Positions 8,160 to 16,796 of a DNA stretch of 64,000 bases are shown here, piece by piece. The DNA is taken from contig CP107851.1 in assembly GCA_036013505.1 (NCBI GenBank), forward strand, positions 7,488,001 through 7,552,000. Direction: 5' to 3'. Source of the DNA: Streptomyces sp. NBC_00510 (GTDB lineage Bacteria > Actinomycetota > Actinomycetes > Streptomycetales > Streptomycetaceae). The notes beneath the pieces were generated by a model. That model did not search any database. It saw nothing but the letters and a program-made list of their open reading frames with translations, and had not been told where the DNA came from. A program made the translations under genes and the position numbers. Position 1 is the first letter of the stretch. Each line of letters opens with the position of its first letter.

Positions 8160-9335
8160 ATGATCCGACCCAGGGCAGTGGGCCGCCCGAGCGGCGACAG
8201 GGCACGGGGGTTGGCGCTCCTGTCGCTGCCGGGGCTGTGGGTGGCCGCGGTGCTGGGCCTGGTCTACGCGGTGCCCGGGGGAGTCCAGTGGGTGCCCGCC
8301 GTGGTCGCGGCCCCCGTGATCGCCTGCGCCGGGACGGGACGCCGCCGCTGCGTCCTGGCCAGCGGCGGGCTCGCCGTGGCGGCCGTCGCGGTGCCGGACA
8401 CGGGGCAACGGCTCGGCACCGAGGTCGCCGTCCTCGCCGTCCTGGCCGTCTGCTTCCTGCTCGTCGACCGCAGGGCCCGGCTCGCCGCCGAGCTCGACCG
8501 CACCCGGGAGATCGCCCTCGCGGCCCAGCAGGTGCTGCTGCCCCCGCTGCCGCAACGCGTCGACGGCCTCGTGGTGGCCGGCGACTACCTCTCGGCCAGC
8601 CGAGGCGCCCGCCTCGGCGGCGACCTGTACGAGGTGCTCGCCACGCCCCACGGGGTGCGTGCGGTCATCGGCGACGTGCGCGGCCACGGTCTCGAGGCCA
8701 TCGGCACCGTCGCCGCGCTGCTGGGCAGCTTCCGCGAGGCCGCGCACGACGAACCGGAGCTCGGCGGCGTGCTCCGGCGCATGGACCGGGCGCTCCACCG
8801 GCACCTGCGGGGGCGTTCGCACGCCGCCGAGGAGTTCGTGACCCTGATGCTGCTCGAACTGGGCGAGGACCGCGACGTCCAGGTCATCAACTGCGGCCAT
8901 CCGCAACCGTACCTGCTCTGCCCCGGCCGCCCCGGGCACCTGCGCGCCCACCCGCTGGAGGCCGGCGAACCGTTCCCGCCGCTCGGTCTGTTCGACCCCG
9001 GTCCCGGCACGAAGGCCGTCCCGTGCGGCGAACTCCTGCCCGGGCAGGCGCTGTTCCTGCACACCGACGGCGTGATGGACGCCCGGGACGCCGCCGGGGA
9101 GTTCTTCCCCCTGCTGCCGTCCCTGGAGGGGGCCGCCCAGGCGGCCGCCCGCGGCGGCGCGTTGTGCGCGCGGTCCCTGGTCGACGGGGTGCGGGCATCG
9201 TTCCTGCGGCACACGCGGGGGCGGCTCACCGACGACATGGCACTGCTCGTGCTCCACCGGGACACCCCCGCGGTGCCCGCCCAGACGGCCGCCGCCCGCA
9301 CCGCAACCGGGGTTCCCGGAGTGCCGCGCCCTTGA
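8160..9335 (+). CDS. membrane SpoIIE-type PP2C phosphatase
   Basis: A 391-residue protein with hydrophobic segments in its first about 105 residues (LALLSLPGLWVAAVLGLVYA, VPAVVAAPVIACAG, AVLAVLAVCFLLV), a short linker and a PP2C/SpoIIE catalytic domain. Metal-binding motifs are GGDLYEV, IGDVRGHGLEA, LHTDGVMDARD and LTDDMALLVLH. Members dephosphorylate Ser/Thr on anti-sigma-factor antagonists in partner-switching systems. No anti-sigma gene is adjacent, so its partner is unknown. ATG at 8160 is preferred because GGGGGAG precedes it and the hydrophobic segment starts soon after. Confidence 0.88.
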   Translation: MIRPRAVGRPSGDRARGLALLSLPGLWVAAVLGLVYAVPGGVQWVPAVVAAPVIACAGTGRRRCVLASGGLAVAAVAVPDTGQRLGTEVAVLAVLAVCFLLVDRRARLAAELDRTREIALAAQQVLLPPLPQRVDGLVVAGDYLSASRGARLGGDLYEVLATPHGVRAVIGDVRGHGLEAIGTVAALLGSFREAAHDEPELGGVLRRMDRALHRHLRGRSHAAEEFVTLMLLELGEDRDVQVINCGHPQPYLLCPGRPGHLRAHPLEAGEPFPPLGLFDPGPGTKAVPCGELLPGQALFLHTDGVMDARDAAGEFFPLLPSLEGAAQAAARGGALCARSLVDGVRASFLRHTRGRLTDDMALLVLHRDTPAVPAQTAAARTATGVPGVPRP

Positions 9336-9424
9336 TCCGGCCCGATCCTTGGTAAACCTGGGTCGATCCCCCGAGCGAAACGCCCATTGCTCGTATACCG
9401 GCCAGAACGAGGAGAGGGGCAGGC

Positions 9425-9718
9425 ATGGCAACCTCCACCGTCACCGGAGCCGAACTGTCCACGCCCACGGGAGAACTGATCGCCGTGGTCGGCCCGCCCG
9501 GCCCGCAGCGCTCGGCGCTGCAGCTCGCCCTCAACAGCGCACCCTGGAGCCGGGGTCCCTCCGTCACGACGACCGTCATCAGCCGCGGCGCGTGGAGCGA
9601 GCTGCGGCGCGTGGCGGCCGCGGGGATCACGGTCGTCGCGGCGTGCGACAGCGCGGTGGCCGCGGATGCGGGGGCGCACCGTGTGGTGCTGCTGCCTCAT
9701 CCCGATGGGGTCGCCTGA
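9425..9718 (+). CDS. small protein of unknown function
   Basis: A 97-residue protein, MATSTVTGAELSTPTGELIA at the start. I do not recognise a family. VVGPPGPQRSALQLAL resembles a degenerate P-loop (GxxGxxxSA, lacking the GK pair), and ITVVAACDSAVAADAGAHRV resembles a small nucleotide-hydrolase strand-helix, so it may be a remnant or divergent P-loop fold. Codon use is normal for the window and GAGGAG lies 11 bases before the ATG. It stands alone between the phosphatase and repeat island A. Confidence 0.65.
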   Translation: MATSTVTGAELSTPTGELIAVVGPPGPQRSALQLALNSAPWSRGPSVTTTVISRGAWSELRRVAAAGITVVAACDSAVAADAGAHRVVLLPHPDGVA

Positions 9719-10128
9719 CCCCGTGTCGCCGTGTGCGGGTCGTTTGTGCTCCGCGGTGCCCCTTGCGGCCTGTGGTTGTGTGCGGGTGCGTTGCACTTCG
9801 CGGACCGGGGTTCCTGGTGCGGCCCGTCGTTCGTGTGCGGGTTGTTTGCGCCTGCGGCGGGCGTCCCCCGCCCTCCCGCCCTCCCCCAGCCTTCGGCCGG
9901 GGGGACCCCCATCCGGCGCGGTCAGTGACCGCCTCGCGCGGTCGTTGTGGGGTCGGTGCCGCGCCGGCGCACTCCCTCAGCCTTCGGCCGGGGGGACCCC
10001 CACAGCGCTCGCGGTTTACCCCAACAGAGTCGGGCGCCGGGTTCGCCGCTCGTCTTCCCCAGCCTTCGGCCGGGGGGACCCCCATGGGCGCACCCCGCCA
10101 CACCCCCTCCCACGGGTTGGGGCGACTG

Positions 10129-10196
10129 ACGGCCGGTGGGGGGTGAGTAAGGCACCTGCGGCCACCCCGGACCGCTTCCTCACCCCCTCCGGCCGT
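10129..10196 (+). repeat. island A module 1: long GC hairpin
   Basis: The arm ACGGCCGGTGGGGGGTGAG (10129-10147) pairs with CTCACCCCCTCCGGCCGT (10179-10196), one mismatch and one unpaired G. The 31-base loop begins TAAGGCACCTGCGGCC. The same hairpin and nearly the same loop occur at 53456-53523 and, inverted, 58758-58826. Confidence 0.85.
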
Positions 10197-10235
10197 TGGT
10201 CGCGGAACCGGCGGAGGGGGCGGGGTCGGAGGGGT

Positions 10236-10331
10236 GGGCGTTCTGGACGCTGACGTGTATTTGTTGTGCGGCACAGACGGCACCGATCTTGACCGCCCGC
10301 CATGCACATAAATATGCGGTCCAGAATGCCC
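10236..10331 (+). repeat. island A module 2: 96-base imperfect palindrome
   Basis: GGGCGTTCTGGAC at 10236-10248 mirrors GTCCAGAATGCCC at 10319-10331. Inside, GTGTATTTGTTGTGC and GCACATAAATATGC are partly complementary and unusually AT-rich for this DNA. Copies are at 53564-53658 and, inverted, 58596-58690, differing mostly in a short central spacer. Confidence 0.88.
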
Positions 10332-10561
10332 AGCCCCGGAGGCCCCGACCCCGGCCCACCACGAACCGCGCGCAGGCCCGCACCGACCGCGCCGGGCAAT
10401 CGGGCGGGAGGGCGGGGGATGCCCGCCGCAGGCGCAACGCACCCGCACCCAACCACCGGGCAGCCCGGCGCAGCCGCCCGCAGGCGCGAACAACCCGCAC
10501 ACGACAACCGGCCGCAAGGGGCGACACCGGGCAACCCGGAAGGCCGACGTGACTGCGGCCA

Positions 10562-10591
10562 TTGACAAGGCAGTTGGGCAAACGTTGTCAT
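10562..10591 (+). promoter_or_regulatory. promoter for the LAL-type ATPase gene, probably leaderless
   Basis: A consensus TTGACA (10562-10567) is followed after 18 bases by TGTCAT (10586-10591). Transcription would begin about at the ATG at 10598, giving a leaderless mRNA. No ribosome site precedes that ATG. Confidence 0.5.
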
Positions 10592-10597
10592 GAGCAT

Positions 10598-13189
10598 ATG
10601 CCGTCCCTGATCGGGCGTCGGGAGATCCTCGACCATGCCCGGACACAGCTGACCGCCGGTCCGGGTGTACTGCTCCACGGAGCGGCCGGGATCGGCAAGT
10701 CCGCCCTGCTCGCGGCGCTGACCGACGAGGTCCCGCCGGGAGGCTCCGTGCTGCGGGCGGTGCCCGTCGAGGAGGACGCCAAGCTGCCCTTCGTGGCGCT
10801 GATGGACCTCTTCGCCCGTGTGCCGGAGGAGTACGTCGACGGGCTGACCGCGGGGCCCCGGGCCGCACTGCGGGCGGCGCTGCTGCGGGGGCACGAGCCG
10901 GTCGCGACGCAGAGCCGGCTGGCCGTGCGCGACGCGGCCGTCGAGCTGTTGCGGGCGCTCGCGGCGGCCGGCCCCGTGCTGATCGTCGTCGACGACCTGC
11001 AGTGGCTCGACGTGCCCAGCGCGGAGGTCCTGTCGCTCGCGCTGCGGCGGCTCCCGCCGGGCGAGGGCGTGCGCTTCCTGGCCGCCGAGCGGGTCGCGGA
11101 GGGCGAGGAGCCGCCCGGGTTGCGGTGCTGCCCGCCGGGCACCACGGCGCTGCTCGTGCCTCCGCTGTCCGACGGCGACGTGGCCGAGCTGCTGCTGGAC
11201 GACACCGGGGCGGAGCTGCCCGAGCGCGCCGTGCGGGCCGTCCAGGACACGGCCGCGGGCAATCCGCTGTACGCCCTCGAACTCGGCCGCGCCCTGCTGC
11301 GGGAGGGCACGCCCTTCGAGGCCGGGGACGTGCTGTCCGTACCACCGCGGCTGCGCGACCTCCTGCTGGACCGGGTGCGGCTGCTGCCCGCCTCCGCCCG
11401 GCAGACCCTGCTGGTCGCCAGCGCCGCGGCCCGCCCCACGCTGCCGCTGCTCGGCGCCGCGGGGATCCCGGACCCGGAGGGCGACCTGGGCACCGCGGAG
11501 AGCCTGGGGGTCGCCGCGGCCGATGCCGAAGGAACGATTCGCTTCCAGCACCCGCTGATCCGGGCCGCCGTGTACACCGACGCTCCCGAGCACGGCCGGC
11601 GCACCGCGCACAAGCTGCTGTCCCGCGTGGTCCCCGAGCCCGTGGAGCAGGCGCGGCACCTGGCCCTGGCCCACCCGAACGCCGATGAGGCCACCGCGGC
11701 CACGCTCACCGCCGCCGCCGGGTCCGCGCGCCGCCGCGGCGCCCCCGCCACCGCCGCGGAACTGGCCGCCCTGGCGGTCCGCCGTACCCCCGAGGACCGC
11801 CCGGCCGAGCGCGCCGACCGGCTGCTGGCCGCGGCCGAGTACGCGAGCGACGCCGGGCTGCGGGGCGACGCCGACCGGGCCGCGGAGACCGTGCTCGCCG
11901 AGGCCGCCTCCGCCCGGCAGCGGGTACTGGCCCGGCTGATCATGCTCGGCAACGCCGGCCAGGCGCTCGGCGCCGCTGGCCGCCTCATCTCGGACGGCCT
12001 GGTGGAGGCCGAGGGACATCCCGAGCTGGAGGCCCGGCTGCACCACTGGGCCGCCCTGCGGCACCTCATCGGCGGGCGGCCTGCACAGGCCTCCGCCCAC
12101 GCCCGCCGCGCCGCCGACATCGCGGTCCAGGCGGACGCCGTCGACACCCGCGTGGCCGTCCTGGCGCTGCTCGCCCGGCTGCACGCGCTGCACGGCGAGG
12201 CGGGGGCCGCCGAGGCCGCGCTGGGCGAGGCGTTCGGCCTCCCGGTGCCGCCCGACGGGCCCGGCGCCCGCGAACTGGTGCGCACCCGCGCGATCCTGGC
12301 CGCCGACGCCGACCGCATCACCGAGGCGGAGGGCGAGGTGTCCGGTCTCCTGGGCAGGACCGGCGAGTACGCCTCGGTCGAGGAGACCGCCGCCACACTG
12401 GTGGCGCTGATCCGCATCCAGGTGCGGTCCGGACGCTGCCGCGAGGCCCTGGACAACGTAGCCCGCTGCGCCGTGCTCCCCGTCAGGGCCGGCAGCGACT
12501 CACCGCCGGTGCTGTACGCCGCCGCGCTCGCCGAGACCGCCGGGGGGCGCCTGGAACGCGCGTTGGAGCTCGCCGACCGCGCCATCCGGGCCTGCATGAC
12601 CGACGGGGACCAGCTCTTCCTGCTGCGGGCCCTGGGCGTCCGCGGCCGGGCGCAACTGCTGGCCGGGGGGCGGGAGAACACCGCGGCGGCCGTCGAGACC
12701 CTGCGGCAGGTGCGCAGGCTGGGGGAGACGATGGGCATCGCCGACCCGGTGATGCTGCGCTGGTACGGGGACCTGGCCGAGGCGACCGTCATCCTCGGCG
12801 ACACGGACTCCGCCGCCGAGATCCTGCGCGCGGCGCGCCGCCGCGCCGGGGCCCGGCCCTCCGCCAGCGTGCAGTCCGCCCTGGACCGCGCCGAGGGGCT
12901 GCGCGACTGCGTGCTGGGTCGTTCCAAGCGGGGCGTCACCCGCATCCAGGCCGCCGCCGACCGGTTGCGCGGCCGGTCGCTCCCCATCGACCTCGCCCGC
13001 ACGCTGATCGTGCTGGGCGCCGCCGAGCGCCGTCCGCGGCGGGCATCGGCGGCCCGGGGCGCCCTGGTCGAGGCCCTGGAGATCAGCTCCGCGGTCGGCG
13101 CCGCCCCGGTCGAGGCCCGGGCCAGGGCGGAACTGGCCCGGCTCGACGCGCGGCGGGAGACGACGGCGTGGACGCCGAACTACACGTAG
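10598..13189 (+). CDS. LuxR/LAL-type AAA ATPase lacking the C-terminal HTH
   Basis: An 863-residue protein. The N-terminal STAND/AAA module has Walker A HGAAGIGKSALL (about residues 24-35) and Walker B VLIVVDDLQWLD (about 125-136), followed by a winged region and a long helical, TPR-like Ala/Leu-rich part (about 350-860). This is the plan of large LuxR regulators (MalT/LAL group), ATP-dependent switches sensing a ligand. The usual C-terminal LuxR HTH is absent: the chain ends ARLDARRETTAWTPNYT. It may act on a partner, or be a truncated regulator. It overlaps the convergent gene by ten bases. The start is set by the promoter spacing. Confidence 0.8.
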   Translation: MPSLIGRREILDHARTQLTAGPGVLLHGAAGIGKSALLAALTDEVPPGGSVLRAVPVEEDAKLPFVALMDLFARVPEEYVDGLTAGPRAALRAALLRGHEPVATQSRLAVRDAAVELLRALAAAGPVLIVVDDLQWLDVPSAEVLSLALRRLPPGEGVRFLAAERVAEGEEPPGLRCCPPGTTALLVPPLSDGDVAELLLDDTGAELPERAVRAVQDTAAGNPLYALELGRALLREGTPFEAGDVLSVPPRLRDLLLDRVRLLPASARQTLLVASAAARPTLPLLGAAGIPDPEGDLGTAESLGVAAADAEGTIRFQHPLIRAAVYTDAPEHGRRTAHKLLSRVVPEPVEQARHLALAHPNADEATAATLTAAAGSARRRGAPATAAELAALAVRRTPEDRPAERADRLLAAAEYASDAGLRGDADRAAETVLAEAASARQRVLARLIMLGNAGQALGAAGRLISDGLVEAEGHPELEARLHHWAALRHLIGGRPAQASAHARRAADIAVQADAVDTRVAVLALLARLHALHGEAGAAEAALGEAFGLPVPPDGPGARELVRTRAILAADADRITEAEGEVSGLLGRTGEYASVEETAATLVALIRIQVRSGRCREALDNVARCAVLPVRAGSDSPPVLYAAALAETAGGRLERALELADRAIRACMTDGDQLFLLRALGVRGRAQLLAGGRENTAAAVETLRQVRRLGETMGIADPVMLRWYGDLAEATVILGDTDSAAEILRAARRRAGARPSASVQSALDRAEGLRDCVLGRSKRGVTRIQAAADRLRGRSLPIDLARTLIVLGAAERRPRRASAARGALVEALEISSAVGAAPVEARARAELARLDARRETTAWTPNYT

Positions 13190-14043
13190 TCGTAGAAGCC
13201 GTGGCCGCTCTTGCGGCCCAGCCGGCCCGCGTCGACCATGCGCTGGAGCAGCGGGGGAGCGGCGTACAGCGGCTCCTTGAACTCCTCGTACATCGAGTCG
13301 GCGACCGAGGCCACGGTGTCCAGCCCGATCAGGTCGGAGAGCTTGAGCGGGCCCATCGGGTGGGCGCAGCCCATCTCCATGCCGTTGTCGATGTCCTCGC
13401 GGCTGGCGATGCCGGTCTCGAACATCCGGATCGACGACAGCAGGTACGGGATGAGCAGCGCGTTGACCACGAAGCCCGCGCGGTCCTGGGCCCGGATCGG
13501 GTGCTTGCCCAGCACGTCGGTGACGAGCTTCTCGGCGCGCACCAGCGTCTGGCCGTCGGTGGTGAGGGCGGGGATCAGCTCGACGAGCTTCTGCACCGGC
13601 GCCGGGTTGAAGAAGTGGATGCCGATCACCTGCTCCGGGCGGGAGGTCGCCACGGCGAGCTTCACCAGCGGGATGGAGGAGGTGTTCGAGGCCAGGATCG
13701 CGTCGCGGCGGGTCACCACCTGGTCGAGCACCTGGAAGATCTCGGTCTTGACCTGCTCGTTCTCGACGACGGCCTCGATGACGAGGTCGCGGTCGGCGAA
13801 GTCGCCCAGGTCGGTGGTGAAGGAGAGGCGCTCGAGCGCGGCGTCGCGCTCCTCCTCGGTGATCTTGCCGCGTTCCGCAGCCTTCTGCAGCGAGCTCGTC
13901 AGCCGCGTCCGGCCCAGCTCCAGGGCCTCGCCGGTGGTCTCCGCCACCCGGACGTCCAGTCCGGCCCGGGCGCACACCTCGGCGATACCCGCGCCCATCT
14001 GGCCACAGCCCACCACACCGACATAACGGATGTCGTCGTTCAA
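13180..14043 (-). CDS. 3-hydroxybutyryl-CoA dehydrogenase
   Basis: NAD(P)-dependent oxidoreductase acting on 3-hydroxyacyl-CoA (beta-oxidation or butyrate/PHB-type metabolism). The 287 residues hold the Rossmann motif VGVVGCGQMGAGIAEVCARA near the N-terminus, the catalytic region GIHFFNPAPVQKLVELI with its His, and the C-terminal helical domain (DRAGFVVNALLIPYL, DNGMEMGCAHPMGPL). I choose the TTG at 14043-14041 because GGAGAGG lies seven bases upstream and it gives the family's usual short N-terminus NDDIRYVG. It is convergent with and slightly overlaps the ATPase gene. Confidence 0.9.
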   Translation of the reverse strand: MNDDIRYVGVVGCGQMGAGIAEVCARAGLDVRVAETTGEALELGRTRLTSSLQKAAERGKITEEERDAALERLSFTTDLGDFADRDLVIEAVVENEQVKTEIFQVLDQVVTRRDAILASNTSSIPLVKLAVATSRPEQVIGIHFFNPAPVQKLVELIPALTTDGQTLVRAEKLVTDVLGKHPIRAQDRAGFVVNALLIPYLLSSIRMFETGIASREDIDNGMEMGCAHPMGPLKLSDLIGLDTVASVADSMYEEFKEPLYAAPPLLQRMVDAGRLGRKSGHGFYDYV

Positions 14044-14357
14044 CGCCCAGCCTCTCCCTGATCGCGAGATGGAGACCCGGACCGTCGTGAGGTCCGGACC
14101 AGCCCGCTCGACATTACACCCGGCCGGCGTACCGGTCCGGGTCCCGGTGCGGCCCGCTCCGACGGGCCCGGCCGCCCCGTTGACCGGCCCCGACACCGCC
14201 GGTGACGCCCGCGCGCCGGAGGCGACGCGGGCGCCGCACGGGGCGGGCGGGACCCGGGGGCGCCCCGGACACGCCGGGGTCCTGGGAGGTTGCCGGACGG
14301 ACCGATTCGGCCCAGTATCAGCGAAATATGAATATGACGGGCGATCAGGGGACAGCC

Positions 14358-15650
14358 ATGCGCCGACTCTCACGCAGGAGCTTCGCCGCGGGCGCCGCCG
14401 GGGCACTCGGCACCGTCCTCGCCGCGGGCGAGGTCGCGAGGGCGGCGGAGGGGACGGCCGGGGCGGTGGCCGCGGCGGCGACGGGCCCGGCCGGGGCGGT
14501 GACGGGCGGACCCGGTGCGCCGGGGCAGTTCCGCGGCATGTGGCTGGCGACGGTCGCCAACCGCGACTGGCCCTCGGCCCGCGGGCTGTCGGCCCGTCAG
14601 CAGCACGACGAACTCCTCGGCTTCCTCGACCTCGCCGTCGAGCGGCGCCTCAACGCGGTCGTCATGCAGGTCCGGCCGACCGCCGACGCGCTGTGGCCGT
14701 CCCCTTACGAGCCCTGGTCGGAGTTCCTGACCGGTGTCCAGGGGCGGGACCCCGGCTGGGACCCGCTCGGCACGGCCGTGGCGGAGGCGCACGCGCGCGG
14801 GCTGGAGCTGCACGCCTGGTTCAACCCGTTCCGCGTCGCCACCCACGACGACCCGGAACGGCTCGCCCCGGACCACCCGGCCCGGGTCAACCCCGACTGG
14901 GTCGTCGCGTACGGCGGCAAGCTCTACTACAACCCGGGGCTTCCCCAGGTACGGCGCTTCGTGCAGGACGCCATGCTCGACGCCGTCCGCCGCTACCCCG
15001 TCGACGGGGTGCACTGGGACGACTACTTCTACCCGTATCCGGTCGCCGGTCGGCACTTCGCCGACGACGACGCCTTCGCCCGGTACGGGGAGGGCTTCGA
15101 CGACCTCGCCTCCTGGCGGCGCGACAACATCGACCTGCTCGTCAGCGAGACCGCCGCCCGCATCCGGGCGCTCCGCCCCGCCACCCGCTTCGGCGTCAGC
15201 CCCTTCGCCGTCTGGCGCAACCGCCGCACGGACCCGCGCGGCTCCGACACCCGCGGCGGGGTCCAGACGTACGACGACCTCTACGCCGACACGCGCGGCT
15301 GGGTCCGCAAGGGCTGGATCGACTACATCGTGCCGCAGGTGTACTGGCACATCGGCTTCGACGTCGCCGACTACGCCACGCTCGTGCCCTGGTGGGCGCA
15401 GGTCGTCGACGGCACCCGCGTCCATCTCTACATCGGCGAGGCCCTGTACCGCGCGGGCGCCGCGGGCGAGGCCAAGGCCTGGCAGGACCCGGCCGAACTC
15501 TCCCGCCACCTCGCACTGGACCGGAACCATCCCCAGGTGCTCGGCAACGTCTTCTTCTCGGCCAAGGAGGTCGCCGCCGACCCCATCGGGGCGATGTCCC
15601 GGGTCGTCGCCGACCACTACACGACACGGGTCCGCACGCCCCGTTCCTGA
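14358..15650 (+). CDS. Tat-exported glycoside-hydrolase-like protein (GHL10/DUF187 type)
   Basis: A 430-residue secreted protein. MRRLSRRSFAAGAAGALGTV is a twin-arginine signal (RRSF), with cleavage likely near the AEG/ATGP stretch. The rest resembles the GHL10 (YngK/DUF187) TIM-barrel family thought to act on cell-wall or other glycans: FRGMWLATVANRDWPS, NAVVMQVRPTADALWPSPYE, ELHAWFNPFRV, VDGVHWDDYFYPYP and IDYIVPQVYWHIGFDVADY. The D-D pair in HWDDYF fits a catalytic site. The ATG at 14358 follows AGGGGA. An alternative ATG 30 bases upstream would add NMTGDQGTAM. Confidence 0.85.
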   Translation: MRRLSRRSFAAGAAGALGTVLAAGEVARAAEGTAGAVAAAATGPAGAVTGGPGAPGQFRGMWLATVANRDWPSARGLSARQQHDELLGFLDLAVERRLNAVVMQVRPTADALWPSPYEPWSEFLTGVQGRDPGWDPLGTAVAEAHARGLELHAWFNPFRVATHDDPERLAPDHPARVNPDWVVAYGGKLYYNPGLPQVRRFVQDAMLDAVRRYPVDGVHWDDYFYPYPVAGRHFADDDAFARYGEGFDDLASWRRDNIDLLVSETAARIRALRPATRFGVSPFAVWRNRRTDPRGSDTRGGVQTYDDLYADTRGWVRKGWIDYIVPQVYWHIGFDVADYATLVPWWAQVVDGTRVHLYIGEALYRAGAAGEAKAWQDPAELSRHLALDRNHPQVLGNVFFSAKEVAADPIGAMSRVVADHYTTRVRTPRS

Positions 15651-15721
15651 CCGGGGCGCAGGCGCCGTCGAGACGGACCGCGGCCGCGTGGTGCGACGGC
15701 CGCGGTCCGGCACGGAACGGT

Positions 15722-15925
15722 TCAGCGGGTGGGGGTCGCGCCCCGCCCGTGCTCCACCGTCGAGTCCGGTCCGGGGGACAGGATGCACTCGTGCCCGTCG
15801 TCGTACCGGACGCGGTACGGCGGCTCGCCCTCCTGCCCCATGACCTCGACGATCTCGGCCACCTTGTCGTGCTGGCCGACTACCCGCCCGTGCTGCCTGA
15901 CCCGGTCACCCTTGTTCGCGTGCAT
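15722..15925 (-). CDS. DUF1918 domain protein
   Basis: A 67-residue protein, MHANKGDRVRQHGRVVGQHD, with the DUF1918 core GDRV...VAEIVEVMGQEGEPPYRVRY and DDGHECILSPGPD. It is an SH3-like small-barrel family common in actinobacteria, with no known function. AGGAGGT lies six bases before the ATG, an unusually strong ribosome site, suggesting high expression. It sits alone between two unrelated genes. Confidence 0.9.
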   Translation of the reverse strand: MHANKGDRVRQHGRVVGQHDKVAEIVEVMGQEGEPPYRVRYDDGHECILSPGPDSTVEHGRGATPTR

Positions 15926-16020
15926 CGGTAGACCTCCTGAGAACTCGGCGGTCCGCAGCCTTGCCCCTCCAGTCTAGGTTCGGGCGTCCGCTCCGCACCC
16001 TCTGGAACCGGGCCCGGGGC

Positions 16021-16764
16021 TCAGTCCGGCCGCAGGCCGAGTTCCGCGAGCATGCGCGGGTCGGGGGTGCGCCGGTGACCCGCCCACAGCGGGCCGCCGC
16101 AGGCGTGCAGCACCGCGTCGACCGCCGCGGCGAAGGGCTCGCGCGGGCCGCCGCGGACGAGATCCCGGTAACCGCCGAGCAGGAGCCCCGCGAGCTCGGG
16201 GTCGGCCTCGCGCAGCCGGCGGGGCAGCCACTTGCCGTCACCGCGCCAGTGGCCGCGCGCACCGAGCAGCAGGTCGGCGGCGCGGTCCAGCAGGGCAGCG
16301 GCCACGGCGAGGAGTTCCTCCTCGTCCCGGGCACCGAGGAGGTCGTCGCGCAGGTCGGTGACGGCGTAGCGCCGGTGGTCGCGCTCGGCGTCCGGGACGG
16401 CGGGCGGGCCGGCGGCGAGGATGCGCTCCGCCGTGTCGCGCAGCCGGGCGGCGGTGCCGTCGCGGTCGAGCAGGACGACGCCCCGCGCGCACATGAACGC
16501 CATCGTGCCGCTGCCGCGGTCGCGGTCCCACCCCATGAAGGCGCGCGCGGACTCGGGCGTGTGCACGAAGAGCTCGACCGGCCAGGAGCCCCAGACGAGC
16601 GATTCCGCGTGGCACCCGGCGGGCGGATCGAGGACGACGACCACGTCCAGGTCGGACGTCGCCGTCCCCTCACCGCGGGCCGTGGACCCGCCCAGGAAGC
16701 CCCCGAGGGCGTCGGGGAAGCGTTCTGCGAGCAGGGCGCGGGCCGCGCCGACCGGATCGTCCAT
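16021..16764 (-). CDS. nucleotidyltransferase-fold protein
   Basis: A 247-residue protein with the polymerase-beta-like nucleotidyltransferase signature: GGFLGGSTARGEGTATSDLD followed by VVVVLD, i.e. GS-x-R/G then D-x-D metal ligands. The following VELFVHT supplies a likely third acidic-strand position. A helical C-terminal part (about 130-247) has LLDRAADLLLGARGHW. Similar proteins range from aminoglycoside adenylyltransferases to toxin-antitoxin components; nothing nearby decides the substrate. ATG at 16764. Confidence 0.8.
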   Translation of the reverse strand: MDDPVGAARALLAERFPDALGGFLGGSTARGEGTATSDLDVVVVLDPPAGCHAESLVWGSWPVELFVHTPESARAFMGWDRDRGSGTMAFMCARGVVLLDRDGTAARLRDTAERILAAGPPAVPDAERDHRRYAVTDLRDDLLGARDEEELLAVAAALLDRAADLLLGARGHWRGDGKWLPRRLREADPELAGLLLGGYRDLVRGGPREPFAAAVDAVLHACGGPLWAGHRRTPDPRMLAELGLRPD

Positions 16765-16796
16765 GGCCGGACCCTACGCCCCGCTCGCCACGGGGT

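Larger units (their letters stand above)
9719..10561 (+). repeat. repeat island A (intergenic, no gene)
   Basis: This 840-base gap has no supportable gene; long open frames in it are a by-product of its base composition. It starts with degenerate copies (about 9734 and 9778) of the end sequence, then a clean copy at 9833-9869 (GTGTGCGGGTTGTTTGCGCC and on). Inverted copies follow at 10414-10449 and about 10477-10508. Between them lie three copies of a 29-base palindromic unit (9883-9911, 9974-10002, 10057-10085), a long GC hairpin (10129-10196) and the 96-base imperfect palindrome 10236-10331. Islands B and C have the same plan. Confidence 0.85.

Noticed and set aside
5365..8205. Open frame of more than 900 codons opposite pheT
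   Set aside because: Antisense shadow of a conserved gene; composition is Gly/Val/Arg/Asp-rich without domains.
9719..10561. CRISPR array
   Set aside because: Repeats are palindromic, irregularly spaced and partly inverted, with no uniform spacers or cas genes.
9627..11345. Long minus-strand frames across island A and the start of the LAL gene
   Set aside because: The repeats read open in several frames in all three islands; no ribosome site or family similarity.
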